Shown here in pieces: positions 1-50,162 of a stretch of 64,000 nucleotides of DNA (position 1 is its first letter; every line of letters starts with the position of its first letter). Source of the DNA: Diphasiastrum complanatum. Lineage: Eukaryota; Streptophyta; Lycopodiopsida; Lycopodiales; Lycopodiaceae. The notes below the pieces were generated by a model. It saw nothing but the letters and a program-made list of their open reading frames with translations. It searched no databases and had not been told where the DNA came from. The stretch lies in the NCBI GenBank assembly GCA_029204225.1, contig CM055111.1, positions 44,555,815 through 44,619,814 on the forward strand, in the 5' to 3' direction. The position numbers and the translations under genes were made by a program.

Positions 1-1
1 T

Positions 2-1888
2 GGCTCTATACTACAGACAGTTACTGGATCTTTTGCTGAAACTGAGGGTTTACACGCTATGGGTCAAGCTGGTTTCAGACCGGGATATTCTACTTCAGAC
101 CAGATCTTCATTTTGAGATGCATTATTGAGGAGGCTCGACATCGGAAACAGAGAATTTACTGTTGCTTTGTGGATTTTCGCAAAGCTTTTGACTCTGTTC
201 CACGACATCTTCTTTTCCAGAGACTGTCTTCACTTGGCTTTTCAGAGGATACTATTGCTGCGATCATTACTTTATATGAGCGAGTCTTGGCACGTTTCAG
301 AGATGGTAGTGGCTGGTCCTCACAGATACATTCTACCATTGGTGTGAAGCAGGGTTGCCCCTTATCACCCACTCTTTTTGCACTATATATAGATGACCTC
401 GAGCGGATTATTCGCGAGGAAGGTGGAGAGGGCTGTCCCCTAGCAGACATTATTATCCCCATTCTCTTGTACGCTGATGATGTGGTTCTCCTCTCATCCT
501 CTGCAGCTGGTTTACAGAGTCACCTTTCTACTTTACATCACTTTTGCCAGCGTTGGGGATTGACGGTTAACCTTAAGAAGACTAAGATTATGGTGTTTAA
601 CACCAACAGACAGCATATGAGAGATGTGATTTTCTATTATGACGGGCTACCGATTGAGATCGTGACCTCCTACACCTATTTGGGAGTTCTTTTCTCTGGT
701 CCGCTACTCACTTTTCGACCAGCAGCCACCGCCAGGCTCCGCAAGGGGCATACCGCTCTTGTGCATATGGAGAGATTTTGCTCTACTTATTATGTGCAGG
801 ATCCTGCTACCAGATGCCTACTATTTTCTGCTACTGTCTCCCCAGTTGTGCTATATTCGGCTGAGACTTGGTGCCCTGATTTATCACGCGATACATGGAG
901 AGATCTTACTCGTATCCAGATTCTCATGCTCAGTAGGATAATCCGGGCTAAGCCCTCAGTACCACATGATATCATACTAGCCGAGTTTGCTTCTCCTCCA
1001 TTAGTTGTTGGTGCTATGTTTCAGATCATCACCTTTCTTCACAGGGTATCAGATCTAGATACCTCCAGATACATTGTTGCTGCTCTCACTTCATCTTGTA
1101 CCATTGCGGATCAGGGAGCCAAGCACTCTTGGTATCGCAGTGTCTCAGCCCTTCTTCAGACTTGGGGTTTATCCGCACTTGATCTTCCGAATGGAACCCA
1201 TGCTTATATCAGACAGCAGATCTACCGGAGCTACATACGCACTATATGGTCACATCCTGATCCAGATAGGGTCAAGCTACATTATTATGGCACACATCTT
1301 CTACGGCTGGACGTTTCGGGCTTGCCTATTCTTCCAGTTTATCTTACACAGACGCTATCTTTTGGTCTGAGATATCGTATAGGACAGCTTCGAGTCTCTT
1401 CTCATCAGCTTGCTATCGAGACAGGTAGATACACAGACACTCCCAGATTGCAGCGGATATGTCAGCTCTGTTCTCTTCAGGAGGTGGAAGATGAGTTTCA
1501 TTTCATCTTTCGCTGCCCAGTATACTATGAGATTAGAGGACGATACCATTGTTTATACCGAGATATTCCCCTCACGTTGAGCTCCTTCCTCGAGTATCCA
1601 GACGCTAGATGTGTGGGTCTTCTTTTGAGAGAGATGTATATTTTACGAGCTTCACTTCTACCTACGCTCTCAGATATGGATTCCAGTCAGGCTCACATTA
1701 CTCAGTTCTTCCAGAAGCGAGACAGAGTGGATATTTCGGTTGCGGATTTTGACGTCCCCGTCCGAAGATCGAAGACACAGAGAGTTTCGGCTCGATCCAG
1801 TGCTACTAGATCTTCATACGCCTCCCACCAGCCTACATCACGACCCACTACTACCATCACTCATTACTTTCGGCTTGCTCGTAGCTAG
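2..1888 (+). CDS. LINE ORF2 protein: reverse transcriptase, zinc finger, C-terminal tail (5'-partial)
   Basis: The frame is open from base 2; the first ATG at 59 is internal, since copy 2 has the same residues further upstream. The product copies element RNA at the nick (target-primed reverse transcription). Visible RT motifs are YCCFVDFRKAFDSVPR (palm motif A), GVKQGCPLSPTLFALYIDDL (motif B), and LLYADDVVLLS with catalytic YADD near base 470. A C-terminal knuckle, CQLC then H and C in FHFIFRC (CX2C-X9-H-X4-C), lies near 1460-1520 and resembles the zf-RVT of plant LINEs. The last 100 residues are Ser/Thr/Arg-rich and carry QAHITQFF (1688-1711), which fits a PCNA-binding consensus. There is no frameshift or stop in 629 codons, so this is the least decayed LINE here. 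The endonuclease and ORF1 would lie left of the window. Confidence 0.88.
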   Translation, partial: GSILQTVTGSFAETEGLHAMGQAGFRPGYSTSDQIFILRCIIEEARHRKQRIYCCFVDFRKAFDSVPRHLLFQRLSSLGFSEDTIAAIITLYERVLARFRDGSGWSSQIHSTIGVKQGCPLSPTLFALYIDDLERIIREEGGEGCPLADIIIPILLYADDVVLLSSSAAGLQSHLSTLHHFCQRWGLTVNLKKTKIMVFNTNRQHMRDVIFYYDGLPIEIVTSYTYLGVLFSGPLLTFRPAATARLRKGHTALVHMERFCSTYYVQDPATRCLLFSATVSPVVLYSAETWCPDLSRDTWRDLTRIQILMLSRIIRAKPSVPHDIILAEFASPPLVVGAMFQIITFLHRVSDLDTSRYIVAALTSSCTIADQGAKHSWYRSVSALLQTWGLSALDLPNGTHAYIRQQIYRSYIRTIWSHPDPDRVKLHYYGTHLLRLDVSGLPILPVYLTQTLSFGLRYRIGQLRVSSHQLAIETGRYTDTPRLQRICQLCSLQEVEDEFHFIFRCPVYYEIRGRYHCLYRDIPLTLSSFLEYPDARCVGLLLREMYILRASLLPTLSDMDSSQAHITQFFQKRDRVDISVADFDVPVRRSKTQRVSARSSATRSSYASHQPTSRPTTTITHYFRLARS

Positions 1889-2075
1889 TTTCCTCCGCGG
1901 AGCAGGTGGTTAAGCTCTTGCTTTGTACCCTCACCAGCTGGTGGTCAAGCTTGATACTTTTTCTCTTAGAGACAGAGAGATCGATATTTTAGTTTTAGTT
2001 TTACTGTCTTTTCATTGGTAAATAAGTCCTTATGCGGACAATGCTTCTCACATTTTGTACTCTCTTTTGTCTTAT

Positions 2076-2089
2076 GTGCCCCTGGGCAC
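2076..2089 (+). other. LINE 3'-terminal stem-loop (copy 1)
   Basis: GTGCC pairs with GGCAC across the loop CCTG, followed by AAAAGACGTTAATAA and the tail. The two other LINE copies have ATGCC/GGCAT with loop TTTT at the same place. The first base pair is G-C here and A-T there, a compensatory change. Such 3' hairpins are known RT recognition sites in stringent-type LINEs. Confidence 0.6.
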
Positions 2090-2121
2090 CAAAAGACGTT
2101 AATAATAATAATTCTAATTCT

Positions 2122-2124
<3 letters not shown>

Positions 2125-2203
<79 letters not shown>

Positions 2204-2564
2204 CTCTCTTTCTCTTTCTCTCTCAAGACTAGAAGATTTTTTGGGAGAAGTATCCTCGTGTTCTTTGTGCGTGGGAAATGCCCTTCATCTAGAAAACTTT
2301 TAACCACGTTCTTCTCTACAATTTTATGGGCTTCATACAGGTTGAGTAAAGGATTTAGGGTTTTGAAATGAACTCCAACAACAACACTGAAAGGAAACAG
2401 GAATTCTGTCACTGCTGCACCAGAACAGAATGGGATGATCGGATCGCAGGATGAGATTTTTTGAGAGCATAAGGTCCTTGTGCTTTTGACGAATTCTGAA
2501 TGCTCGGGAAATTGCATGTCATGCCACGGCAGGAATCGTCCAAATTTACTTTCCTCAGACAACA

Positions 2565-2650
<86 letters not shown>

Positions 2651-2809
2651 TTCTCTTTCTCTTTCTCTCTCAAGACTAGAAGATTTTTTGGGAGAAGTAT
2701 CCTCGTGTTCTTTGTGCGTGGGAAATGCCCTTCATCTAGAAAACTTTTAACCACGTTCTTCTCTACAGTTTTATGGGCTTCATACAGGTTGAGTAAAGGA
2801 TTTAGGGTT
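2125..2809. repeat. CT microsatellite plus 139-bp unit, present twice
   Basis: CT-rich tracts lie at 2125-2223 and 2568-2670. Each is followed by the same 139-bp sequence (2224-2362 and 2671-2809) starting CAAGACTAGAAG, with one mismatch. Between them is about 205 bp of unique sequence. The arrangement looks like a segmental duplication made by recombination or template switching within the CT tract. Confidence 0.85.
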
Positions 2810-3450
2810 CATAGGATCAACTCAGCCCACATCCTCTTCAATGTCCATCTCCATCTCATCGTCCAAGGGCCATCATCATCCAACTCCTCCTCAGCCTCAT
2901 CCCCACCCTCCTCATCGTGCATCCTCTGCATTGGCCCTGGCCAGGGATCTAGTGGTCCTGCGCTGCCTCTTATCATGACGTGCCATTGCCGATGATACTC
3001 CAAAAAGATCTCATCATCAACCGCAGCCTCTGTGTGTGCATGGCCTACTGCAGTGTCCATGGATCTAAGGCACTCCTCAAGATTCACCTGCCTAGGTGTA
3101 CCATCTCTTTGCATGTGCCTGACTAGCCTCATGTTCATGGTGCAATAAACCAACTTGTTCAGCTTTGAAACGTTGAGCCTATTGCATGTCTTCGTGGGAT
3201 ATAAGAGACCAAGTTCTCCAGTTCCACTCACAAGTTGAAGCTCAACAATCTTGAGCAAGGATGCAGTGGCAAGAGCATTAATATCAGGGGTTGATTTGCC
3301 CACCACACCCCACCATGTGAGTGGCTCCGGCAAAAACTCGTCATACTCACCTTGAGATCCGATGAAACATCCTTGTATATGCTCAAAATCCAACATCTGT
3401 CTCTTGATCTTGCGCAACAAGGGGCCTTGGCCTGCACAAAGACGGGACAT
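2809..3450 (-). pseudogene. hAT-family transposase, C-terminal dimerisation region
   Basis: The minus-strand reading frame contains a stretch typical of the hAT C-terminal dimerisation domain. It begins EPLTWWGVVGKSTPDINALA and continues with YPTKTCNRLNVSKLNKLVY and TMNMRLVRHM, matching the family pattern WW...TP.L..A, NRL...L..LVY..YN.RL. An acidic tail (DEEGGDEAEEELDDD) follows. The DDE/RNase H-like catalytic part is not recognisable upstream (right), and the start at 3450 is arbitrary. I read it as a remnant of a DNA transposon. It abuts the duplicated CT block. Confidence 0.6.
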
Positions 3451-4321
3451 TGTCAGATTCTCGAAATGAACCAGTCATCAAAAAGCACAAAGTGTTGACA
3501 ATTACACGAGTGCTTGGGGGACAACCCCGACCTGGATACACATTCTCCATGTATGTCCTCCAGCCGTCCATAGACATCACTAAGTCTAAGGAGGGATACA
3601 CCTTAATCAAGAGAGCCTTTTGGGCCCAACAACGCTTACATGGATATACATTATCCATATGCTAATTTTTAACACATGACAACAAGGGACTATGAAACAA
3701 AGCTACTTGTGTTACCATATCCAAGAAGAAAATATATGCTGATGAGTTTTGGGATTGAATCACTTTACCTTCAAAACCTCTTTAGGACCACTTAATGCAA
3801 TGTCTTCTACATTCAAAAACATGATCAGCCAAACATTCTTCTCCTAAATAATAGGTTGTTTTGGCTTCTTTTGTATCTTCTTGTTATTTGAGGAACCCTT
3901 AACAAATTTTTCTTTCTTCAATCTTGAAAAGCTCGTTGTTACCAGACTGTAAGCTCCAAAATTTTCCAACTTATGAACCATAGCCTTCTACAAGTGTTGC
4001 AATCATCAATATCTATCTGTAACCACATTTGCACATTCTTCAAGCTACTCTTGAAAGATTGCAACTACAAAGTTGCTTACAATTCAAGACCTATGTTATA
4101 GAAGCCTCTCAACTCTTGGATGTAGGCCCTTGAATCCCAATTTAGACATTTGTCCAAGCTTCCTTTGCACAACATAGGGCGAGAAAAAAAAGATGTGTGT
4201 GTGTGTGTGTGTTTAACATTTTGAGGGAGAGAGAGAGAGAGTGAGTGAGTGAGTGTGTGTGTGTGTGTGTGTGTTTGTGTTTGTCAACATGTTTAGCATT
4301 TTACATTGATTTAAGATTTAA

Positions 4322-4398
<77 letters not shown>

Positions 4399-6225
4399 GG
4401 GTGGGAGGGAGGAAGTTTGTATGTGTTGTGTTTTGCATTTTGAATTTAAGAAGATGCTAGGGGGCTATAAGGTGGACGTCGAGGAAGAATAGGAGGTTGT
4501 GGTTGAGGTATATCAACATGCTGAGAAAAAAAAAATTGAGCCACCAGTATCATATAGAGGTAGAGGCAAGCCATGTAGGAAGGATAAATCCAAGCTTATG
4601 GTTTTTTATTTGAATGTGGATGCGATAACTACTTCATTGGTAGGGCCATATAAGCCAGAGAGAAGACACGGCCATCATGGGGCAGTGGTAGATGTCATGG
4701 ACAAAGGGGGACTATGACTTAGATCTTTCACTCTCTGATCATTTGATCACGATGACTGCATGTGTGGAGAGACATTGGATATCAAACAGGACTCAGCAAA
4801 GGACGAGAATGTTGGAGTGGAGCTAGATCTTAGCTTGTAGAACTTGCTAGCTACTGTACCTTTTTATAATACATAGCCTTGCGGGTCTAGGTCCATGTCC
4901 ACGTGCTGATTGGGGATTATTGCATTATGGATCCTCTCTTTTCTCTTCATCAATGTGCTAAAATTCAATCTCACTATAAAGTCCTTTGCTCAATAGCTGT
5001 ACATTATTGAGCATGTCGTAAATGCATGGACAATCTCTGTTTACTACTGCTGAATAATAAGAAACTCTAGTCACTAACTTAGTAAGGATATTTCAAACTA
5101 ATGAACCTGAACAGATGTTTTGCGTATCACAAACTTGCCTATTTTAACTTTGACTTGAGAGTTGTTGCAAGATTCATCACAAAGTTGCTCATTATAGTGT
5201 TCTTCATAGGTTAAAAGTTTTTTTGTAGACAATCTTTTCTGATATCCTAAATCCTGGCAACCATTGTTAAAGCTCATGTTGTTGTACTGTGAGTAGACAA
5301 TAGAACAAAGAAAAGTCAAATCATTGAGTACTTTTTATTTTGAGGGCCACATAATTTTGATGAGCCTTTTGGAGAGCAGACCAAGGCTAGAGTTTTCTTT
5401 GCCTTGTGAAGAAATTGGAATATATTTCAAACATTTGAGAAGAGCCATTGCACTTATGTACTCCAAGGAATTTAGCAACCGTACTTCCCCACATACTGTA
5501 TGACTATCTCCTGTACGAAAATTGTAGGTATACCAAACTTTGTTGTGCCCTGTATTCTGTGTCTGTAAAAATGTACAGCTCAATAAAAGTGGAATGTGAT
5601 CTTTAGAATACTATGGTTCCTATGTGTCTTAGGTTGTTATTAATTTCAATCTGAGAAACAGACAAGCTCCATGCAGTCATAACCTGTAAGACATAAGCAT
5701 ACCGTTTGCTTTCCTTGTTGGAAAGTTCCTATGGTCCCCCAGCCCCCTTTCTTGTCCCTGACTCACGCAGTCAGTCTGCAAGACTCTGACATCTGGTCCA
5801 TATGCATTCATAACAGATGGATATATGGACCCTTTTTCATATGCATCTACTGCAACAATGAGTTACAGAGTGCCATGTTCTTTTTTATGATTGATAGTAA
5901 AAAGCACCATTAAATAAGTCAAATTTAGAATTCAGTTTCCATTTTAGATTGTTTAGGCCTTGGAACTATTATGTAATACATTTCATGTTCCAGCAGTTGA
6001 GATTTATTCTACATTTTAGCCACTTCTTGTAAGTGAAAGTTCAAACTGTGAATCACAAAAGGCACTGGTTGTCCTAACTACTGATAAAGACTAGGCCTAG
6101 GTATGACTTTGGGATAGGTGAACTTTGAAGGTTAGGTCCTTGTCTGCATTTTTGGAGGCATTCATTAAAGCAAATATTGTAATTACATGATATCAATTCT
6201 TAACGCTTCTTGATTTCTTTTGCAG
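3451..6225. other. No gene recognised; AT-rich, microsatellite-bearing sequence
   Basis: There is no recognisable coding domain on either strand. It contains TG/GA composite microsatellites (4194-4275 and 4327-4392). If DRP2 extends left, this is the intron before the first visible exon. No P-loop dynamin exon was found here, and the short ORFs match no known family. Confidence 0.5.
4194..4392. repeat. TG / GA / GTGA composite microsatellite
   Basis: TG repeats run at about 4194-4212 and 4252-4275, GA at 4225-4241 with GTGA units, and pure GA at 4327-4392 (33 units). These are visible directly. Confidence 0.95.
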
Positions 6226-45127
<38,902 letters not shown>

Positions 45128-45713
45128 GTACTCAAGTTCTGTTCTTCAACTCATAATTCCTAATGTGGACTTTGCACCAAAAAATATTCATCATCAGTTC
45201 ATTATTTCAGATCTACTTTTTTGGGACATTGTAATCCATGTATGGAGTTGCTCCTAAAACTTGAGTGGCTATTTTCTCATCAGTGTGTCCATAGCATAGA
45301 TACTCGTTTTGTACAAAAAGGTACAGAACGTAGTTGTGTTTCTAGAAACGCAGTCAGAAACGCGTTTTTGGACTGTGTTTCTATTTTGGGGCAGCGTTTC
45401 TCAGGAAAATTGTGCTTTTTTTTTTTTTTTTTTTCGTGGGCAATATGGGTATCAATGATTTGACTTAGAATAAGGTATCCTATGCTTTTGGCACATGTGA
45501 CATCCCACAACATGGCCTCAAAAAGCATTAATCAGGGGCAGTACATTTATGTAGGTTGCCGAATGTTTAGAGTACAATGTGGTCCAGTTTAGGTGCATCA
45601 ATCTCTGTTGGATTCTGTCAAGGATAAAAATTCAGAATGCTTTGTCGTGTTACAGCAGGATTCCAGGGAATATCATGGAATGTGTGCCTGTGTGTGTGTG
45701 TGTGTGTGTGTGT

Positions 45714-45755
<42 letters not shown>

Positions 45756-46999
45756 GATTGACCCACCGACCCAATGAGTCAAGACCCAGCATTGACGAAA
45801 ATCAAATGTTATAGAAAAAGAATATTTGCATTTCTGATCCCAAAAACGCATTTTTGGGCAACTATGGTACAGAATATATAATTCTATATATACAAAACAC
45901 ATCACACTCCTTACCAATGGAGTGTAAAAAGTTACACTTCCGAGAAAAAATTTGAAATTTTTCTGTACACACAGAAAGACGTTTCGCATGCTGCGGAAAT
46001 ATGGTCCAAAATAATCCAATCAAACAAGAAAAAACTGCATCTGTGAACTGGGAATAGAGTCAAAGAAACATTGGAGTTTGTTGGATCGAATTGTGTGGAG
46101 AATAGAATGATCTTTCTACAAACAACTCGTTGTGCTATTAAATATCGTTGTACTACCATTGCTAAAAGGATGTTTGATTTTTATACGTGATCAAGCTAAG
46201 ACTAAAATATAGCTAAAATTTCTGGGTCCTTTGGCAGTTTCTGTATGTGAAAAGAGAAGAGAGAGCATCAAAAGTGAATGTTGGCCTCTTCATGCAAGGT
46301 CCACCTGGCATTGACTTCAAACGAATTGGGGCCCATTAGTTGTATGCATAAAAATCAGCCTTGTCAAGGCGCTATAGAAAATTACTTATATTTTGTTTCT
46401 TGGCTTGCAAGATATAGAAGGCATATGTTTGAATCAATGTTGCACATTCCGTTCCAGAGCGCGATCCGGAACGCATTCTGGAATGTGATCCAGAACATAA
46501 TCCGGGAAATCCCGTTAGGGTTTTCCGAAACTCAGATTTTTTTTTTTTTGGGTGACAATATGGGTGTCAGACTAAAGGTGATTTCAAGAGCAATTCATTT
46601 ACCTAGTTTTCTCGGAGTTCCAAGAGGAGTGCGATCCAATTTTGGGCCATTAAGTGATTCTTTATCAAACATCTCTATTTCTGTATTATGTGAAATGAAA
46701 TCACATATAGTCGTATCGAATGACAGCAAACTGACAACAATTATGAAGCATAAGTACCCATCATTAACTGGATCAATATGGCTCTAGCCTCTATGCAATG
46801 TTATTTTGGCCCGTTCCAATTTATCACTACGTTGTTCTTCTTATGCATTCATTGATGATTTCCGAGTTCATTTAATACTAACTAAACTATCAAAAAAAAA
46901 AATGTGGCCATTAGTCTTTTTTCCTTGAATGCATGCACATGAGCCTTTATATCTACTAGTGGAGATTGTTTCCTCTTCTTGATGTGCATGGGGGAGTTG
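45128..46999. other. Start of the post-exon-j intron; microsatellite and poly-T
   Basis: It contains T runs (45417-45434, 46538-46549), each preceded by GTTTC/GGAAC-type inverted repeats and followed by a related CAATATGGGT(A/G)TCA word. A GT/GA microsatellite lies at 45689-45751. No coding region is seen. Confidence 0.5.
45689..45751. repeat. GT-GA compound microsatellite
   Basis: GT repeats run to 45714, GTGA follows, then GA repeats to 45751. Confidence 0.95.
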
Positions 47000-47755
47000 T
47001 GTAGTGGGTTTCTTTCCTTGCCTAACCTGAATCCAAGATCTAGTAAATCTAGTATCAAAGAGACGGAGTTAGTTGTCACGCGGAGGTTCGTTCCCATGAG
47101 AGCGATAGTATAGTTCAGATTTCAACATGAATGGAGGATCTAACACTAACATCCATTAACACTAAGCATTAACACTACATCCATTAACCCTACTTCCATT
47201 AACCCTAAATCCACAACAATGATAGAAACTTACTCTTCTCTCTCTCCCTTTCTCTCTCACAAAAAGCATAAGAAATAGCAATCCCAATAATGATCAAATC
47301 CAACAATTAGCAAATACAAAGGAAGCATGAGAAATGGAGGAAAAGAGAGGAAGAGCAAGGACATTCATCAATCCATTTCTAAAGAGAACCAATCTGCTTT
47401 ATTGAAATGAGGAAATGAACATGAGGAGCAACTCGAGTTGGTCCCTTTTTATAGTAGAGAGGAGGACCCTGGCCTCTGAATCCTATTGGTCCAGTCTTGC
47501 CTCTCTTTTTATTCAAATTTAAAAAAGTGTGGGAACCATCAAAATTGGAGGGAAACCCACTTTATTCACTAACTTGACATTTAGGCCCTGCGACATTAAA
47601 AGTCCCGCAAAAAGGCCTAAAGTTCTTTTATTAACATTCTAATTAATCAAATAACTATGTGATCATCGGGTTGGACTTACACACACAGGGTGCCAAATCC
47701 CTCTCACTTATTAACTAGGGTTAGGGTTGCCTTGGGATCCGCAAACCCTCCAACA
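47000..47755 (-). repeat. 3' LTR of the large element (copy 2 of the ORF3-element LTR)
   Basis: The minus strand starts TGTTGGAGGG next to the purine tract (47756-47772, TTTTGGTGGGAGATAC) and ends CCCACTACA. It is homologous throughout to 16896-17702. It contains CTATAAAA at 47447-47454. Confidence 0.8.
47447..47454 (-). promoter_or_regulatory. TATA box in LTR (copy 2)
   Basis: CTATAAAA on the minus strand, aligned with CTATAAATAG of the other LTR. Confidence 0.55.
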
Positions 47756-47805
47756 GTATCTCCCACCAAAACTGGTGGCGGTCCCACGACACCTGCAATA
47801 TGCAA

Positions 47806-49803
47806 TTATTGGGGACTTTTATTGGCTTCGCGCCGAATCTTAATTAAATGATACTGCACCTTCTCCATAAAGTCAAGGCGTGCAGTATTGAAATCCAAAT
47901 TATGCAGTAGGAAACAACGGTGGGCTCCGGCAATCCACTTGGAAGTTGTCCATGAGGTGAAGCGGGATTTCCAAGAGCTTCCCATCATAGCCGCACGGAA
48001 ATACAGTCGAGCAATCGGCAGCTGATCTTTGATTTGCTCTGAGGCCATCGGCTTATTTGGATCAAATGCCAGGGTAGGAAGGCAATCGTCCCATTTGGTT
48101 GCCACTGACGCCAACAGAGTTAGATCTTTTGCAAACATTGCCGATTGTCGCACTGTTGGATCCGGAGAGTGGACATACTCTCTCTGATATGCCTGTAAGG
48201 CCCGGTGGAAATCCACTGAAATATTCCAGCTGTAAGGCTGGTGGATGATTGGCCAATTGGGCGTATGGATGGTGATTTTATCCATAGCCAATCCCAAATC
48301 TTTCCATTTTTGTCTTCGCGGCATTGGCACGTAATAAGGATCTACTCGCAACTGGCGAGGGTTGGCGACGTAACTCCTAATTGATTCCGGAGTTTTCTCA
48401 AAAACCGTGATTCTCCATGTCGGCTGCTCTCCCAGTGTAGGTATTTTGTCCAATTCTTTGCCGGCCTCGATCTCGGAGGTCTTAAATTTGAGAACCCATC
48501 CACCACGCGAGGACTCATGTGGATGCTGCTTTAAGAAGATCTGGATCTGGTCCTCGACGCTGATGGGCCTTCTGAATAAATGGCCTGTCCTTGATGAGGA
48601 ACCCGCTTGTACTGCCGGTATAGTTGGCGGTTGATCTTCTAGATCTGGAGCTCCCCCCTGGTCCATGCTCGAATCAACCCCTGTATCCATCTGTACAGCT
48701 TCTTGGCGCGAATGGGAGAATCGCGGCATGACCGGGACGGGGATTTGTGGTCCGGCTTCCAACACTTGAGCGGCGGCTTTTTCATAGGCGTTGATGGTCT
48801 CTTTTGCCTTTTCCAACTCAGTTGAAGCTGCTCCTTTGAACCTATCAAAGCGGCCTTGGAATCCTTGAAGGGCCACTTTGTATGTTTCCACTTTCTTGAA
48901 CAAATATGCAATCTCCGTCAGTGTGACCGAATGATCGGGTATTTGTGTTTGCAGATACGCATCACGCTCAAGGGTGGTCGCCTCCAATTCACCTTGAAGT
49001 CGTGTGCGATCTTGTTCGGCCATTTGTAATTGCCCCTTCAGCAGCTGCATTGTTGCTTGGCGTCTTGCACTGCCTTATCTACCTGATCCTGTGCGGTTGT
49101 TAGGGCATTTTGCAGGGAGCTGATGTAGGTTTCCAAGCGATCAGCTTGTTGCTGGGCCAATGTCTTTTCGCTTTCCACCTTTTCTTCATGTTGCTTGGCT
49201 ATCTTCACCTCTCGATCCAACTGGACAATTTTTTGGCTGATCAGAGTGTTTTCAAATCCTAAACCAAAGATCCTCTGCTCCATTTCCTTTTTTTTATCCA
49301 GCATAGACTGGATCACTTGCCCAAGGCTTGAAACTAACCCGAGAGCATCACCAGAATCGACAGTCATGGAGGTGGCAGCAGCAGGAGACCCTGATGGTAC
49401 TGTCCGTGGTAGGCGTGGAATAGGTGTCAAAGTCTCTTCCTCTTCAAAAATATCCTCGTCTTCAAACCTTTCAGGCATCGTGGCATCGAACTGCTTTGGT
49501 GACTTGACAGCTGTGTCGACCCAAAGTGTGGCTGGGCTACCTTGTGTGGGTGGTTGCTGACTGGCATCTTTGACACCAACAGTAGCTTCATGGATATGCC
49601 CGAATCCTCTTCCAGGGGATTGGGGTTCAAAGGGTGCTGGGCTCTGGGGCATTTCAAAGATTTCGGTGGCCCCAAGGGGGTCGGAATCATCGAACATATC
49701 CATGAAGAATTGTGTGTTGGGTGAGGTTGCTTCGGTGTGCGGGGGTGAGGCGGCCTGGGCAGCTGTGATGGGAATGGTAGGCCCAATGGTCACAGACTGT
49801 CCT
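47806..49803 (-). pseudogene. ORF3 of the large element, C-terminal two-thirds
   Basis: Reading leftward from the insertion site at 49803: VTIGPTIPITAAQAA, an acidic/Pro-rich linker, then a long coiled coil (LDKKKEMEQRIFGLGFENTL, LDREVKIAKQHEEKVESEKT, ADRLETYISSLQNALTTAQD). A one-base frameshift at about 49040-49055 follows. The coil continues (QLQMAEQDRTRLQGELEATT), then comes the 245-residue domain shared with copy 1 (VEDQIQIFLKQHPHESSRGG, RQLRVDPYYVPMP, TIHTPNWPIIHQPYSWNISV, LDFMEKVQYHLIKI), ending at TAA 47806. There is no signal peptide or membrane segment, so an envelope role is unlikely from sequence. A structural or nucleic-acid-handling role is possible; the function is unknown. Confidence 0.75.
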
Positions 49804-50161
49804 TGTTACGAGCTCGTAACCAGTGCCGAACCCTAGAGAACACAGATAGGTCAGATACCACAGTCAGGGTCGTGTCCAGCGTACATGACCAACAGGGCAA
49901 GACAGTGTGAGTAGTGTGCCCCAGCACGGTCCATAGCTATGGCGGGCCTAACACAACCTAGGGACCCTGTCAGCAGGATAGGGCCCCCAGTTGGGTCCCG
50001 ACGTGCAGTCGGCCACGTCAGTGCCACGTGGCCGACACTTGGCAGTTGCATGCTACCAGTCCTCACACTGGGCTAGGAGGGGCTTACTCTATATCAGGGA
50101 GTAGGCAAGGTTGGGTGGATCAGTTAGTGTTTGCCCTACTGTGGTGTTAGGATCTATTACA
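49804..50161 (+). repeat. Chromovirus 5' LTR
   Basis: TGTTACGAGC...CTATTACA, 358 bp, with perfect TG...CA ends. It differs from the 3' LTR by C/T, G/C and A/G at three sites. Confidence 0.97.
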
Positions 50162-50162
50162 C

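Larger units (their letters stand above)
1..2110 (+). mobile_element. LINE copy 1 (L1-like non-LTR retrotransposon, 3' part)
   Basis: This is the 3' portion of a non-LTR retrotransposon cut by the left window edge. It contains the RT-to-stop part of ORF2 (2-1888), a 3' UTR of about 190 bp, a short terminal stem-loop (2076-2089) and an A-rich TAA tail that runs straight into a CT microsatellite at 2125. Its 3' organisation matches the two LINE copies at 33.6-39.2 kb, although its protein is clearly diverged from theirs, so it is a separate subfamily. It lies upstream of the first DRP2 exon seen here, probably in an upstream intron. Confidence 0.88.

Noticed and set aside
2032-2371. Long Ser-Leu and Arg-Glu repeat ORFs over the CT tracts (also 2480-2995, 36938-37277, 38747-39451 and the minus strand)
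   Set aside because: They are translations of CT/GA microsatellites in other frames. No gene is implied.
4499-4717. 72-residue plus-strand ORF after the GA repeat
   Set aside because: No domain, no conservation evidence, composition like random sequence.
3451-6225. Possible upstream DRP2 exons with the P-loop
   Set aside because: I looked for GxxxSGKS-type and LPTGENGATRAP-like sequence on the plus strand and found none. These exons are more likely left of the window.
46278-46787. 169-residue plus-strand ORF
   Set aside because: It runs through a T-run and a repeat-like sequence; no known domain.
49851-50066. 71-residue minus-strand ORF present identically at 55808-56023
   Set aside because: It is duplicated only because it lies in the two LTRs of the chromovirus. 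No protein family is recognised.
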